From: Glandiceps talaboti
Taxonomy: Eukaryota; Hemichordata; Enteropneusta; Spengelidae
DNA: 64,000 nucleotides
Assembly (NCBI RefSeq): GCF_964340395.1
Contig: NC_135551.1
Span: 5,055,463-5,119,462 of the forward strand
Reading direction: 5' to 3'
The translations under genes were made by a program, and so were the position numbers. The notes beneath the pieces were generated by a model. The model had not been told where the DNA came from, did not search any database, and saw only the letters and a program-made list of their open reading frames with translations. This document shows, piece by piece, positions 33,208-45,079 of this stretch; position 1 is the stretch's first letter; each line of letters opens with the position of its first letter.

Positions 33208-34693
33208 CGGAGGTTTAAACGAGCACCGTGGTGGTGATTTTGTAGAACGGCAGGAAATAATGTCTGCTTTAAATAATAGCCGACTAACTAGTGGTTAACG
33301 GTTGGAATTGCATACATTTTAAAGGCCGTAAACCCAATATTAAAAAGTAGTCCACTTGTTCCCATGGGTCGTTGATCTAATCATTTGCATAATAATGTTG
33401 TTTACACCCTGAGAAAACTAATATCGATTTTTTACCTATCTTTACATTATGCAATGAGTACTACAAGTAATATATTATTAAAGATGACAATATCCAGGAG
33501 AACTTTGCGCTTTAATAATACACATTTCGACTTCATGTTTAAGTTTGAGTTGTCATTGGTGTTATAATGCATGCGTGTCTGTCTGACAGTGTTTTATCTC
33601 ACAAGTTTACGACACGTACAGTTCCACAAGTGAACCAGTGTAAAGTTACAACTGAAAGCACTTTAGCTACCAACTATGGCCTTCACACACTGTACTTAAT
33701 ATTAGCAAATCATAAGACAAGCAAACTTCTTAGGTGTTGGAATTTAGTTGTAACGTTAGCCAGCTGCAGCGTCGGCATAACTGTTTGTGTATGTTACCTT
33801 GATAGGTCACGTAATCATGTCCCCCCAGACGAAATGCAAGGTTACACGCGGTATTATTCATTCACAGGCAAATACCCACACTCTCTCAAGGACACACCAT
33901 TCATTCAATGACCGTCTCCAGTGAGCAGTATTGATTACGTAATGCCTTGATAATATATATGCACACATGAAATCACATATTTCGACAAACGTTGTCGAGT
34001 AATAGTGGCAGTTACTCAGCCTCGCCGCTGATGGTGAGTGACAGAGGTGGGAGAGTGTGGGTAACCCATACTATTTTCAAGTCGGATGTTTACTGCTATA
34101 ATTGTAAAAAATGTAACGAAATGTTTCGAACCATCGAGTGGGAACAAAATTGAGATTTTAGTCATTTATTAAGACATCTAAACCAGTCCACAGAATTCGT
34201 TGTTCATTTCAGTAGCAACACCCCCACGTGCCAATTTTCTTCTCATGTAGCTGAAAAGCAGAACAAAAAAATCATTGCAGAATAGTCGATGTAGTAATTG
34301 TCACTCGCACATTGCATACATTTAGGGAACGAGCAGAATATACGACAGGCGACCCTGATGAGAAGATATTTTGGTTACTTTTTTTCGCAGCCCCCCCCCC
34401 CCTACACACACACACACACACATACTTCGCAAAAAAAAATGTTGGAGGCCAATTTGGAGGCGTAAAATTCAAACTATAAACATCATTTAATTAAGCCATA
34501 GAATACTTGAATGTTGCAGACAATATGAAGCACTTTCTCGGGTTCATTGTGATTGGTTAGAAAACAAAGAAAGCAAGCGCATGGCTGTATTATTAATGAT
34601 TGATAATATATGTGTCTTTTCCAATCAGTAGCAACCTTGTAGTAACTTCACATCGCCCCGATTATTATTTTTAATAGCCTTCAAGAGATGCAT
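33205..34693. other. intergenic, no feature recognised
   Basis: The open frame 33567-33911 (+) has no recognisable family. A C-run followed by (CA)n lies at about 34390-34420. Confidence 0.4.
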
Positions 34694-34943
34694 ACACAAA
34701 CACCAATCTGATTAAAATCCTATGTAGATGTCGGCGAATCGTTCATTGCTATTTTACCTTCGTTATTTTGCCTGAATTGACCTTCTTAGTACATGTTTAC
34801 ATTGTTTAACCTGATCGCCCGCAGGCTAAACAATGTAAACATGTCCCAAGAAGGTCAATTCAGGCAAAATAACGAAGACGTAAAACAGCAATGAACGATT
34901 AGTCGACATCTACATCGGATTTTAATCAGATTGACACAAACAC
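34694..34943. mobile_element. 230-bp foldback MITE with 10-bp target-site duplication
   Basis: Element 34704-34933 is an almost complete palindrome. It starts CAATCTGATTAAAATCC and ends in its reverse complement, with arms of about 110 bases and a loop of only a few bases near 34815-34822. ACACAAACAC is repeated exactly on both sides (34694-34703 and 34934-34943). A 9-11 bp duplication suggests a Mutator-like mechanism. The element has no coding capacity. Confidence 0.88.
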
Positions 34944-35231
34944 ATTCTCAGGCAAAGTCACCCATGTAATGATAATTCAACATAGGTTTACCCTTATTGT
35001 GACAGAGCTGCAAGAAATAAAGCAAATGTACTTGATAGGCGACTGCTCCTGGGATTCAATCATAAGCAAAATATTTCGTGACCCCTTTCAGACCACCATA
35101 ATTTCCAAAGGCCCTCTTCGAACCCCTAATTTCATTCATGCCCTCCTCCATTTTCTCCTCAGCCCCCCCTGTATATTATGTGCGTTCCCTTATTTTGGTC
35201 TCGCAATCTTATACATTCGATGTAAATCATA

Positions 35232-35273
35232 CATTCAGTCAGAGAAAAGAGTTTGTCGAAATAACCAGTTGTT

Positions 35274-35351
<78 letters not shown>

Positions 35352-35382
35352 TTCAGTCAGAGAAAAGAGTTTGTCGAAATAT
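35232..35382. repeat. (TAG)n microsatellite between two copies of a 30-base flank
   Basis: ATTCAGTCAGAGAAAAGAG...TTTGTCGAAATA occurs at about 35232 and again at about 35351, with (TAG)n between (35272-35350). The first copy continues ACCAGTTGTTGTAG, which is also what follows the right end of the next element, so it resembles an unoccupied site. Confidence 0.85.
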
Positions 35383-35849
35383 TAGGCCAAAAAAAAAAAT
35401 ATGTCTGGTTCTGGTCAGCGCGCGCGTGCCCTGAATACCCCCGCGTCGATCCTTTTTTTTCCGATAATTTTTGCTTTCCCGTTCCTTATTTACAATTCTC
35501 CGTCGATCAACACTGTATGCAAGGCTTGCGGAACAATTTAACTCGTGTGATGGCGCACTTCTATTTGGTAACGGGTACCCTTTTCTTCTAGTACTGTTGC
35601 ATACCCATAACCCCCCGTACGATATGTGTACGTAATATGTACGATGAGCGTGGTTGATGGGAATCACGGGAAATAGTGTGTTCACTGTGCTAGGTGGTAA
35701 ACCGCTCACATGTTTCTGAAGTTTGAGTACGTCGTGAGCAATTGAAATGTTGATATCAATTCAGCTGACTTTCGAGGTGTTCTTAGTTCTGGTGATCGTT
35801 TCGTTCTGCCTTCTGAATACAAAGATTTTCCTGTAGCGTAAGCAGTTAG

Positions 35850-35941
35850 CTCTGGATGTATGCGCTACGATGTTCGACACGTCTTTCCATTTGAGATGAG
35901 ATGGAAAGACGTGTCAAACATCGTAGCGCATACATCCAGAG
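35850..35941. repeat. 41-bp inverted repeat with 10-base loop
   Basis: 35850-35890 and 35901-35941 are inverted copies with one mismatch, separated by TTGAGATGAG. The start codon of the 35901-36275 frame lies at the first base of the right arm. Confidence 0.92.
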
Positions 35942-36275
35942 TTTATACGTAAGCAGTGTGTTGACAGGTCACTTCCAGTCTGTTCCGGTAACAGTCCAGG
36001 TTTCTGCATTGACTGAATTTAGTAAAGATGTGCGTTGTAAAATAAATGGGGAACAAGAGAAGCAAGGTCGGGCAATTCCAGTGAGAAATGCCTTCAGGCT
36101 GATGATGGACGGTGCTCGAAAGAAAACACTGCCTCCTCTACGTACGCGTCCGTTGGACAGACGTATTTCTCGTTACAAGTTGCACAATGACATCATACAG
36201 TGGTTGCAAGGCAAGACTCATTATTATCTTGGATGGGATTTATATGTTACTGCAGACCACTGGGCGATAAGATAA
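35901..36275 (+). CDS. unidentified open frame inside the TIR element
   Basis: 124 codons from ATG to TAA with a non-repetitive composition: GHFQSVPVTVQV, then GRAIPVRNAFRLMMDGARKK, then a C-terminal part with WLQGKTHYYLGWDLYV. It is longer than most chance frames nearby and is contained in a transposon-like element, so it may be the 3' exon of a transposase or a captured host exon. A possible donor GTAAGC lies near its start (about 35949). No catalytic motif or family recognised. It could be non-coding. Confidence 0.3.
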   Translation: MERRVKHRSAYIQSLYVSSVLTGHFQSVPVTVQVSALTEFSKDVRCKINGEQEKQGRAIPVRNAFRLMMDGARKKTLPPLRTRPLDRRISRYKLHNDIIQWLQGKTHYYLGWDLYVTADHWAIR

Positions 36276-36521
36276 ATTTGTAAATGTGACTAGTGATGCC
36301 CTGATGGATGATTGATCCGCATCGTATAAAACTTGCCATACAACAGTGTCAACTTCCAGAGTTGTATGACATCTTCCGAGAGCATGTAAAGTGTCAAAAA
36401 TGTGTATTTACTAATTTGCAACAAAAAAAAAAAAATTAGGAAAAAAAAAAAAAAAAGCGCGTCGTCGCACCACTTTAGAAAGTTTACCCTGACCAGAACC
36501 AGATTTTTTTTTTTTTTTGGC

Positions 36522-36771
36522 CAGTTGTTGTAGTACTAGTAGTAGTAGTAGTTGTTGTTGTTGTTGTTGTTGTTGTTTTTGTTGTTACTGCTGCTGTTGT
36601 TGTTGTTGTTGTTGTTGTTGTTCTTGTTTATGAGTTCATTTGGTGACCAGTTGTTGTAGTACTAGTAGTAGTAGTAGTTGTTGTTGTTGTTGTTGTTGTT
36701 GTTTTTGTTGTTACTGCTGCTGTTGTTGTTGTTGTTGTTGTTGTTGTTCTTGTTTATGAGTTCATTTGGTG
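36522..36771. repeat. tandem duplication of a ~125-bp TAG/TTG-rich unit
   Basis: CCAGTTGTTGTAGTAC, TAG and TTG runs, then TTCTTGTTTATGAGTTCATT and TGGTGAC. The whole block occurs twice with essentially no change (from 36522 and from 36647), so the duplication is recent. Confidence 0.9.
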
Positions 36772-37973
36772 ACAATTTAATTGCTCTTTCAAATGTATCA
36801 TTAATACAATAACTAAGATCGCACACAGTCCTGCTTTCAAAGTGGTTGCTCTGTGTATGGTTAATGATGTCACAAGTTAATTAATAGTATAAGAATGCAT
36901 ACTGCAACTATGGAAAGAGACACGAATGACTAATTACAATGCTACTACACTAATTTAACTATCCGAACTGCAATATTTGATTTTGTGAATTTTCACTCAC
37001 CCTTGTGCGAAATTCAATAACATCATGACAGTAGTTATTAGGATAACTGAAACAGTGTAGTAGTGTTAGTCCTTCAAAACTATAGGTAGGCTACAGGTAG
37101 TCTAGGACGATTGTACCAAATACTTAACTTACACAGTACGGTTTTGTACTACAACTATCCGCCGAAATATTTGACGTTAGCGATTGATGACCCGGCATGC
37201 CATTAAAGTAGACACCAAAATATATTTTGCAACTTTACTCCATTGTGTTCCAACATAATACACAGTACACTTCCCGTGTTGATTCTATAGATTTTAAGGA
37301 AGAATGATACCTAACATTTAAAAGTAATGTCAGTTTGATCAAAGGTGATTTTTTGGCAAAATATATTTATTATGCTTTTCGAAATTGAAAGAAAATATGG
37401 GGTCGCCGCGCTTATTTTTTTTAGAAATGCTGAAAGTAAAACATGCACTCCTAAACATTCTTATTGAAAATTATGAAACAAAAATTGTGGGTCGGCGAAC
37501 GAGTTTTGCGCCAATCAATGAATTGTGTATCAACCATGTCATCCTGGGGACCATTCTGTATTCTGTCAATCTCGCCACCTGAGGGCGCCATACCACGTTA
37601 AATGCAACGGCTTCCCTTTCTCGTCCCCTGATCAATGGAAATTTAGTATTAAATCGTCCACTTTTTAGCCATGGCTATTGTAACACATGTTCTCACCATT
37701 TTTATTAGGGTTCTCCAAGATAAGACAATTGTTCAAATTCGAATGTGTTGATGAAGCAGTATATTGAAATGTATAGATATCCCAACTTTCCATAGACCAT
37801 TTCTGTTTGGGCATTTTTAATATAGTAGAGTCCATCTACGAGGAAGCATAATACTTTGATTTCCATAAAACTGAAAATAAAATAGCTTTGATTTTCCTAA
37901 AACTGTAAATAAAATTGTCCACCGATTATATATATTATAGTATGAATGTTTGCGATGCACTTTATTACACGTT
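36772..37973. other. intergenic, no feature recognised
   Basis: AT-rich; only short chance frames. Confidence 0.4.
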
Positions 37974-38430
37974 TTACAGTGAACTATTCAAAATCTCACT
38001 AACTCTGTTATACAGTGAACTATTCAAAATCTCACTAACTCTGTTATACAGTGAACTATTCAAAATCTCACTAACACTGTTATACAGTGAACTATTCAAA
38101 ATCTCACTAACACTGTTATACAGTGAACTATTCAAAATCTCACTAACTCTGTTATACAGTGAACTATTCAAAATCTCACTAACACTGTTATACAGTGAAC
38201 TATTCAAAATCTCACCAACAGTGTTATACAGTGAACTATTCAAAATCTCACTAACTCTGTTATACAGTGAACTATTCAAAATCTCACTAACACTGTTATA
38301 CAGTGAACTGTTCAAAATCTCACTAACACTGTTTTACAGTGAACTATTCAAAATCTCACTAACACTGTTATACAGTGAACTATTCAAAATCTCACTAACT
38401 CTGTTATACAGTGAACTATTCAAACTCTCA
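37974..38430. repeat. 36-bp minisatellite, about 12-13 units
   Basis: Unit TACAGTGAACTATTCAAAAT followed by CTCACTAACTCTGTTA, repeated head to tail with a few base changes. Because 36 is a multiple of three the array stays open on both strands (LYSELFKISLTL on +). There is no start context, splice signal or family, so it is not called as a gene. Confidence 0.93.
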
Positions 38431-39288
38431 CTAACTATATTCAAACTCTCACTAACTGCTATACAGTGAATCATTTAGTGTCTCACAAAATCTATTACAC
38501 AGTGAATTATACAGTAACAATGATCTCCAATGTCTTGGCAATGCTTTCGGTACTTGTTCAATTTTCTCAGTGTTTCTTTGTTTTGACACATTTGCTAGTT
38601 TTTGAAGCAATCGTAATTCATCATAGTAAAGTGACCTGCAACAAGAGGAGAAGATAAATGAATAAAGATATATATATATATATATATATATAATGATAAG
38701 GTTATATGGACCAAAATGAGTGGAATGTTAATTATTCTGAACAAGCTCACTCATGCTGTGAGACTAGCTGAAGAGTCAAACCTTCTTGTACTTAATTATT
38801 ACTGAGTTATTTGTTTTACACAAGTAAAAATGTAACCTAAACATTTGAAATGATATACTGAAATGAAATGATATAATGATCATTGCATTCAAAGATAACT
38901 GTTCTCTCAACGTTTAGAGCTTGAATAATAGTTCTAGTTTAGTTGGTGTGCTTTTTCTGAACAAATGGAATGGAATATTCTCTTCACTTGACCCCACTGG
39001 TAAAACTTATTTATGCTATCATTTGTTCACCAAGACACTTTTTTTTCTAAGAATATAATCAGTGACAAACATCGACGCGGCTACGAAATGTAGGAGCGAT
39101 ATGATATTACACACATCCACGATACGAGCTCCAAAACGCCAAAGTGTGATGACCTTCTGTAATCAGCTGATCAGACGTTCATATTTTTATCAGACACTAT
39201 TTAGAGACGGTACATATGCCACATTGATTGTCTAGTATATTTTGTCCCACTTCTACCTACATCCAAACGAAGACCAAAAAACATTGTG
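38431..39288. other. intergenic; short (AT)n at about 38672-38692
   Basis: Nothing else recognised. Confidence 0.4.
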
Positions 39289-39541
39289 CAATCTGATTAA
39301 AAACTGATGTCGCACTACGGCGCGATTGGTTTATTTATATGTATTTCCTCGTACATGCTCGTACGTACATTGTCGCTTGCTTATTTGTTTGTTTTGTTCT
39401 GGCAGTGTATGACCGCCACACCGCCTTCCCTCAGAGACGCTCACTCAATAAAGGAGAGAGAAAACCCCAACAAAATGCAAAGGAAAACGAGGTAAATAAA
39501 ACAGTTGAGCCGTAATTCTACACCAGATTTTAATCAGATTG
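39289..39541. mobile_element. MITE sharing the CAATCTGATTAAAA terminus
   Basis: The left end is CAATCTGATTAAAAACTG and the right end is CAGATTTTAATCAGATTG. These are the same first 14 bases as the foldback element at 34.7 kb, but the interior is unrelated and is not a full palindrome. No exact target-site duplication was found. Confidence 0.6.
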
Positions 39542-39589
39542 GAACAAAACAATCACAATGTTATATGATCGCAATGCAATACAATGCAA

Positions 39590-39870
39590 CGCTCAACACA
39601 ACACAACACAACACAACACAACACAACACAACACAACACAACACAACACAACACAATGCAACGCACCGAACTGCAATGTAATACAATACAATACAATACA
39701 ATACAATACAATACAATACAATACAATACAATACACTTTACTTTAGTACTCTGAATGGAGAAACTGAAAAGTATGCCCATGAAACTTACAAAAACGACAA
39801 ACATTATCAACAAGAATTACTATTAAATTTTATGTTTTCTATATACGAAATTGCCACAATTGTAAATGTA
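39590..39870 (+). repeat. duplicated (CAACA)n-(ATACA)n block, copy 1
   Basis: (ACACA)n pentanucleotides, then a spacer containing CACCGAACTGCAAT, then (ATACA)n, then unique sequence ACTCTGAATGGAGAAACTGA and ACAAACATTATCAACA. The same order recurs at 40205-40465. Confidence 0.88.
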
Positions 39871-40204
39871 ATTGTGAATTTTGACAAAAAGCTCTAAATG
39901 CTTGACTAATTTGTTTGCAATTTAGTGCATAAAGTGTCGATTAAAACAAGGATGACAGGATAGGTGTATGAGATTAACACCACAATTTCATCATCGATAG
40001 ATTGTTGGTTTACTAACATCACAAAACCCTGTCCCTAGTATAGTAAAAGTAACTGACTTCTCAGTATTATCATTTAGTTAGTAGTTTTTTTTAAAAAGAG
40101 GGTGTATGTCAGTGAGCAATACAATGCGATCTGATACGATACGATATGATACGATCGATACCATACCATACGATATGATACGAGACGAGACGATATGATA
40201 CGAT

Positions 40205-40465
40205 ACAATGCAATGCAACACAACACAACACAACACAACACAACACAACACAACACAACACAACACACCGAACTGCAATACAATACAATACAATACAATA
40301 CAATACAATACAATACAATACAATACAATACACTTTATTACTCTGAATGGAGAAACTGAAACATATACGTATGCCCATGAAACTCACAAAAACGACAAAC
40401 ATTATCAACAACAAAAATTACTTTATTTTCCTATATGCGAAATGGCCACAATTGTAAATACTATT
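40205..40465 (+). repeat. duplicated (CAACA)n-(ATACA)n block, copy 2
   Basis: Direct repeat of 39590-39870. It is preceded by a GATAC/GATAT-rich run (about 40130-40204) not present before copy 1. Confidence 0.88.
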
Positions 40466-42779
40466 TTGACCATTTTGCATATAGGAAAACATATAATTAT
40501 AGTAATTCTGATTGTCAGTCTTTGTAGTCGATAATGATTTGTAATTACTCTCTTGTTGCTGCTTGTCAGTATGTATTAATTTATTTATTTATTTATTTGT
40601 TTGTTCATTTATTCATTCATAGTTTTTGTCCGTTTATTTCTTTGTTTGTTCGTTTTCATAAATTATTTCTTTGAAAATGTAGCTTATTTTTGTTGTCTGG
40701 TGAAATAAATGTCATTCATTCATTCATTCATAACTAACTAACTAACGAAGTCTGAGTGCCCTGTGGTATGAAGGGAAACCAAGACGATTACACAGTCAGA
40801 ATCAAAATCACTGTAGTTTCAGATGAGTTATGTTCTTGTTACTCCGATCTCCACACCTAGCTGGTAGACCATGTAACAATACTCAAACCACTCTCATATC
40901 TCCACCTGTACATGGATCACTTAGACTTTAGGGAATTAGCTGGCAGACATCACACAGATTTCAAGACAAAGTATACACAAGAACCATTGCAAAATACTTA
41001 GCCTCTTCTCTGTTCATTCCATTCCCTGGAAGTGCGTCCTTGCTTCTGTTCTAAGTGTAAACCCCCTTAATGTCCAAATTTAAATAATGCATGTGTATGG
41101 CTGAATAATAAATGAAACCATATTAAGTCTTTAGGAGGAAGTACTATGCCCTGATGACTATTTCCAATAGCATTGACAAAGGATCAAATTGAATTTTAGT
41201 TATGTGTAAACTGTAGACTGTTATAGACTTAAGTATGCTCTAAATTCCATGACCTTGAGAAAGTCTACTAACATTTTAGTCAAAGTAGGGCAAAACGTTG
41301 TCAAAATATGTAATTCACTAAAATTATGAATATGTCATATGTCAAAGTTGCTTGTTCCTAGCAACCTTTATTTATGAATATATAATAAATTATTTTTTTA
41401 AAGGATTCTGACATGGGAATTAAATCATTATGAGAGTATTGGTAACGTTCCTTAGGTAAGTCAGAACATGAAGTATCGAATCGTCTATTGCTGCACCATT
41501 GTATATATGTTACTTTTTACTGAAAGTTCATTGTAAAATGGATACTACTGTAGGCTAGGGATAAGGATACACTACTCATCGACTCTATTACCTTGCTTGT
41601 AGCCCTCTAATTTTTTTCTTCACCACTTGATCGGTCGTGAATATTTGACCACATCATCGATAACTATGATCGTCCTTGTTCTCTGAATCACAAAAGTCAG
41701 TTCCTAAAATGTGATTCCATTCTCAGTCATCAAAATCTATCATATGTCGCCGTCGAAAGTCATGCCACAAACGTGTTTGATAACCTGATACAACTACAAG
41801 TACACACACAGGAATCCGTTTTGAGGTCGTATCTCGGGACCAAATATCGCGTTACTTTACGTGATCAAACGCAACCGCGCGACTTCGTACATAAACAACA
41901 GGCTCAGAATTGAAAGATTATGGCTAAAGCAAGTAAATGACACCATCACATCAAAGGAAAAGCCGTGTTGCTAGTCTGTAAGTTTATAGAAGTCTGAGGT
42001 GTGTCGTGTCACCGATGATGGCATTTGTATTTTGTGTCAGAGTGTGTTCATTTCTCTGGTGATCGAGGCTCTGGTTTATTAAGATCGGCACAGACTAAAA
42101 CGATTGTCACAACATGTTGTTACGACGGTGATAAGCCATTGAATGGACGTTAGTTCAATTATAGTTTCAGTAGGTTGGCGTCTCTGAAAACTAGTTTATT
42201 TTTAGAGTTCCATGAACTTGTAGTGTTGTTTTGTGACTTCCAATCTATACATTATGTTGATCCCGGGGTGATTAAAACCGCACAACAGAGAAACCAATAT
42301 CACCCACTTGTGTAATCTATCATACTGAAGAACAGTATATTTAGTTTATTTACACCTTAGTAAACCGAGACCTCGATTACCAGTCTGTGTAGAGGTACCA
42401 ACAAATTTCAATAACTTTACTGATGGCACATTCTTCATTTACTTTGTGTACTCTAGATCTGTACTAAGTCTTGCACTTTACATGTACACATGACTATATA
42501 TGCTCACCATGAGATCTGGCAAAATAAACAAGGAAATCTACATAAGAACTCCAAACATCATAATTAACAAGAATGTATAAACTTATATAATACACGTAGT
42601 TGGCTATGCATTAAACATGGTATAATGTTAACTCTGGTTTCTTAACTAATTACAGTTGTTGATATTGACTTCTAGTGAAGTTGTACATGTCATTGATTAA
42701 ACTGTCTTGTATAAAGTTGTATACGATACATTGTCCAAATTAATCGATAGAGATTGCAAAATGGATTTACAGTCCAAAC
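40466..42779. other. intergenic, no gene recognised
   Basis: (TTTA)n-like run at about 40577-40600 and ATTC repeats at about 40712-40732. No open frame of note. Confidence 0.4.
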
Positions 42780-45075
42780 TTGAGTGGTTATGTATAACGC
42801 AAGTGATAAACTAGTATGATAACACATCATAACACTGACATGAATACAAATTGGTGTTTCATGCTCATTAAGGGAGCCTTCAGTAATATTTTTCTTTGCA
42901 TACTTTGTCATTATAATTGACCTCTTTTTTAACATCATTATTTAACTTTCTGTAGAAAATACTTTATCGTCAACTTTGCATTAGTGAAGCAAATGACATA
43001 AAGTTCATACTTCCCGATTTGAATTAATGGTTTAGCATAGCAGATTGTGTTCCTGACCCAGAAATCACTGAAGCACAACATAAATGTATATATATATTGC
43101 TCACTTCTGTATTCCAAAAATTCACAAATGTTTTCAAAACATTCTTACAATGCCAGAAAAGAGGTTCGAGGGATTCCTCTTGGCCGCAATGGCCGCATTT
43201 ACTGTCACCTTTTATTTTATTTTAAAACAAAAAGAGATTTGTTGTTACAATTCGATGTAGAATTTTCAATTGGAAACTTCTTATTTTTTCCTCAATTGTA
43301 GTTTTGTAAGTTAAACCCAATACTTGTTTCCAATTAATATCAGTTCTTTTAACATAATCCAAATTAAGAAACGTTGATTGGGATGATGGTGAAATAAATG
43401 CCTTTTCACCAATAGACTATAAGGATCCCTTGTTTCCCCTTTTCCAAAAAACGACCACGTAATTTTGTATGACATTTGCATTCCTATTGCTTCTGTCAGT
43501 GCGAATAATTCTCCTCCAGTTTTCTGGGATCCATTTAGTATACCCAAATAAGTAACAATATTAGTGAGAACGCCATTCACTATAACACTCAAAATGGTCA
43601 CCTGCTAGAATGTTTTCGTTATTCCACAAAATCTCTGATACAACTTCATGAAAATTTGTTGGAGCTTCAAAGCGTTGCAATTCTTTCCAAAACCTCAAAA
43701 TATCTTTGTAAAAATCAGAATTTGCGATATCCATTTTATTGATATTATAGTTACATCCGAGCGAAAATTCCAGTCCTCCAAATCTATTGAAATAACGTTT
43801 GCCTATTATTGCCCAAGGTGACTCCGTTTTCATAATGCGAACAGCCTAAGCGAGTTTAAACGCTTTGTTTTGTTTTTCATGATCTATCATTCACAGGCCC
43901 CCTTGATTATGATCACCTATAATGGTAGTGCTCTTAATGTAGTGTCTTTTCCCTTCCAATTAAATTTAGATAATTGTGAACGTGCACCCCTTATACATTC
44001 TGAAGGGAGAGAAATTATAAATTATTCACATACAGAAGATTGGAACCTCCAAAAACCTTTGCCAGACTAACTTTACTACTGATAGTCAAATCGCATGATC
44101 TCCAACTATCTAACTTATCGCCCATTTTCTCAATCTTGGTGTAAAAGTTACATGAACAATGTTTCGCATGGTCATGGCCTCGGAAAATGCCTATATAAGC
44201 ATCTTACTTGACCACAGCTAGTAGGTGAAATGTTATCCATATTTCTCCAATTGTACTTAAATTAACAAACCCATAAGCAGTAATTAAGTTTTTAATATCC
44301 AGATTGACCTCCAAACCAGAAAAGTTACGAAAGTGTTTTAACAACAAACGGACGTATCTGATAGAGTCTTGAGTCGTTAGTGTCAAAGTGATGTCGTCTG
44401 CGAATCCACAGATAGTTTGAATGTGGCCACTAGGTAGATGTAATACCTCTATTTGGTGATTTCAACGCACAGCAACAGCCAATATTTCTATTGCTATGAC
44501 AAATAATGCAGTAGATAGAGGACAACCTTGTCAGATTCCTCTTTCCAACTGAAACCACCCTGTAGAATAATCATTACTGAGTAAACAACTTTCAATATTA
44601 CTGTAAAACACATCCACCGTTTAAAGGAATCACCAAAATGATACAAATCCAAGGCTTTAAACAAACAAACTCAAATCCAAAGTATCGAAAGCTTTTGTAA
44701 AATCGATAAACAACATTGCTCGTGGTTGTCCACTATTTTCATAAAAACTGTACATGTCCAAAATTAACCGTATGTTATCAATTATTTTCCTGCCAGGTAT
44801 AAACGCTGACTGGTCAAGGTGTACAATATCTGGGAGGATTCTTTTCGCAATGCACCTACTGGTAATTTTATAATCAGAGATAAGATGCGAGACTGGCCTC
44901 CAGTTTTTAAACTGGTAGTGATCTTTCTCTGGTTTTTTGGCAATAAAATTATGACCGCTTGTTTCTGTGTGTTTGATAATACCCCCTTCCTTAGGGCTTC
45001 TGATATTTCATCCCAGAAAAATACATAAAATTCAGGAGGCAGTCCGTCACTTAACAAGAATGAAAAAGCAGCTCT
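42780..45075 (-). mobile_element. L1/Tx1-type LINE, 3' part: reverse transcriptase and C-terminal zinc motif (defective)
   Basis: Reading the minus strand downward from about 45060: SDGLPPEFYVFFWDEI and QAVIILLPK, then after a frame change FKNWRPVSHLISDYK, LDQSAFIPGRKIIDNIRL and FIDFTKAFDTLDLSLF. After a further break comes CPLSTALFVIAIEILAVAV, FADDITLTL (the YADD-box variant) and FSGLEVNLDIK. Near 43180 follows CGHCGQEESLEHLFWHC, the C-x2-C-x7-H-x4-C motif of L1-like C-termini. These are the ordered motifs of an L1/Tx1 reverse transcriptase. Frameshifts and stops make it inactive. The 3' end is not sharply visible. Confidence 0.82.
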
Positions 45076-45079
45076 AGAT

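Larger units (their letters stand above)
35383..36522. mobile_element. ~1.1-kb TIR element, unclassified
   Basis: The left end is GGCC, a run of A, then TCTGGTTCTGGTCAG (35383 to about 35417). The right end is CTGACCAGAACCAGA, a run of T, then GGCC (about 36490-36522). These form a terminal inverted repeat of about 34 bases. The interior is less AT-rich than its surroundings, holds a 41-base hairpin (35850-35941) and an open frame (35901-36275). The target-site duplication could not be fixed. I do not recognise the superfamily. Confidence 0.7.

Noticed and set aside
33567-33911. 114-codon plus-strand frame upstream of the SLC22 start
   Set aside because: Looks like random composition, no domain, no splice context; might be non-coding transcript sequence.
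37974-38430. CRISPR-like appearance of a 36-base repeat array
   Set aside because: Units are head to tail with no spacers and the window is an animal genome; it is a minisatellite.
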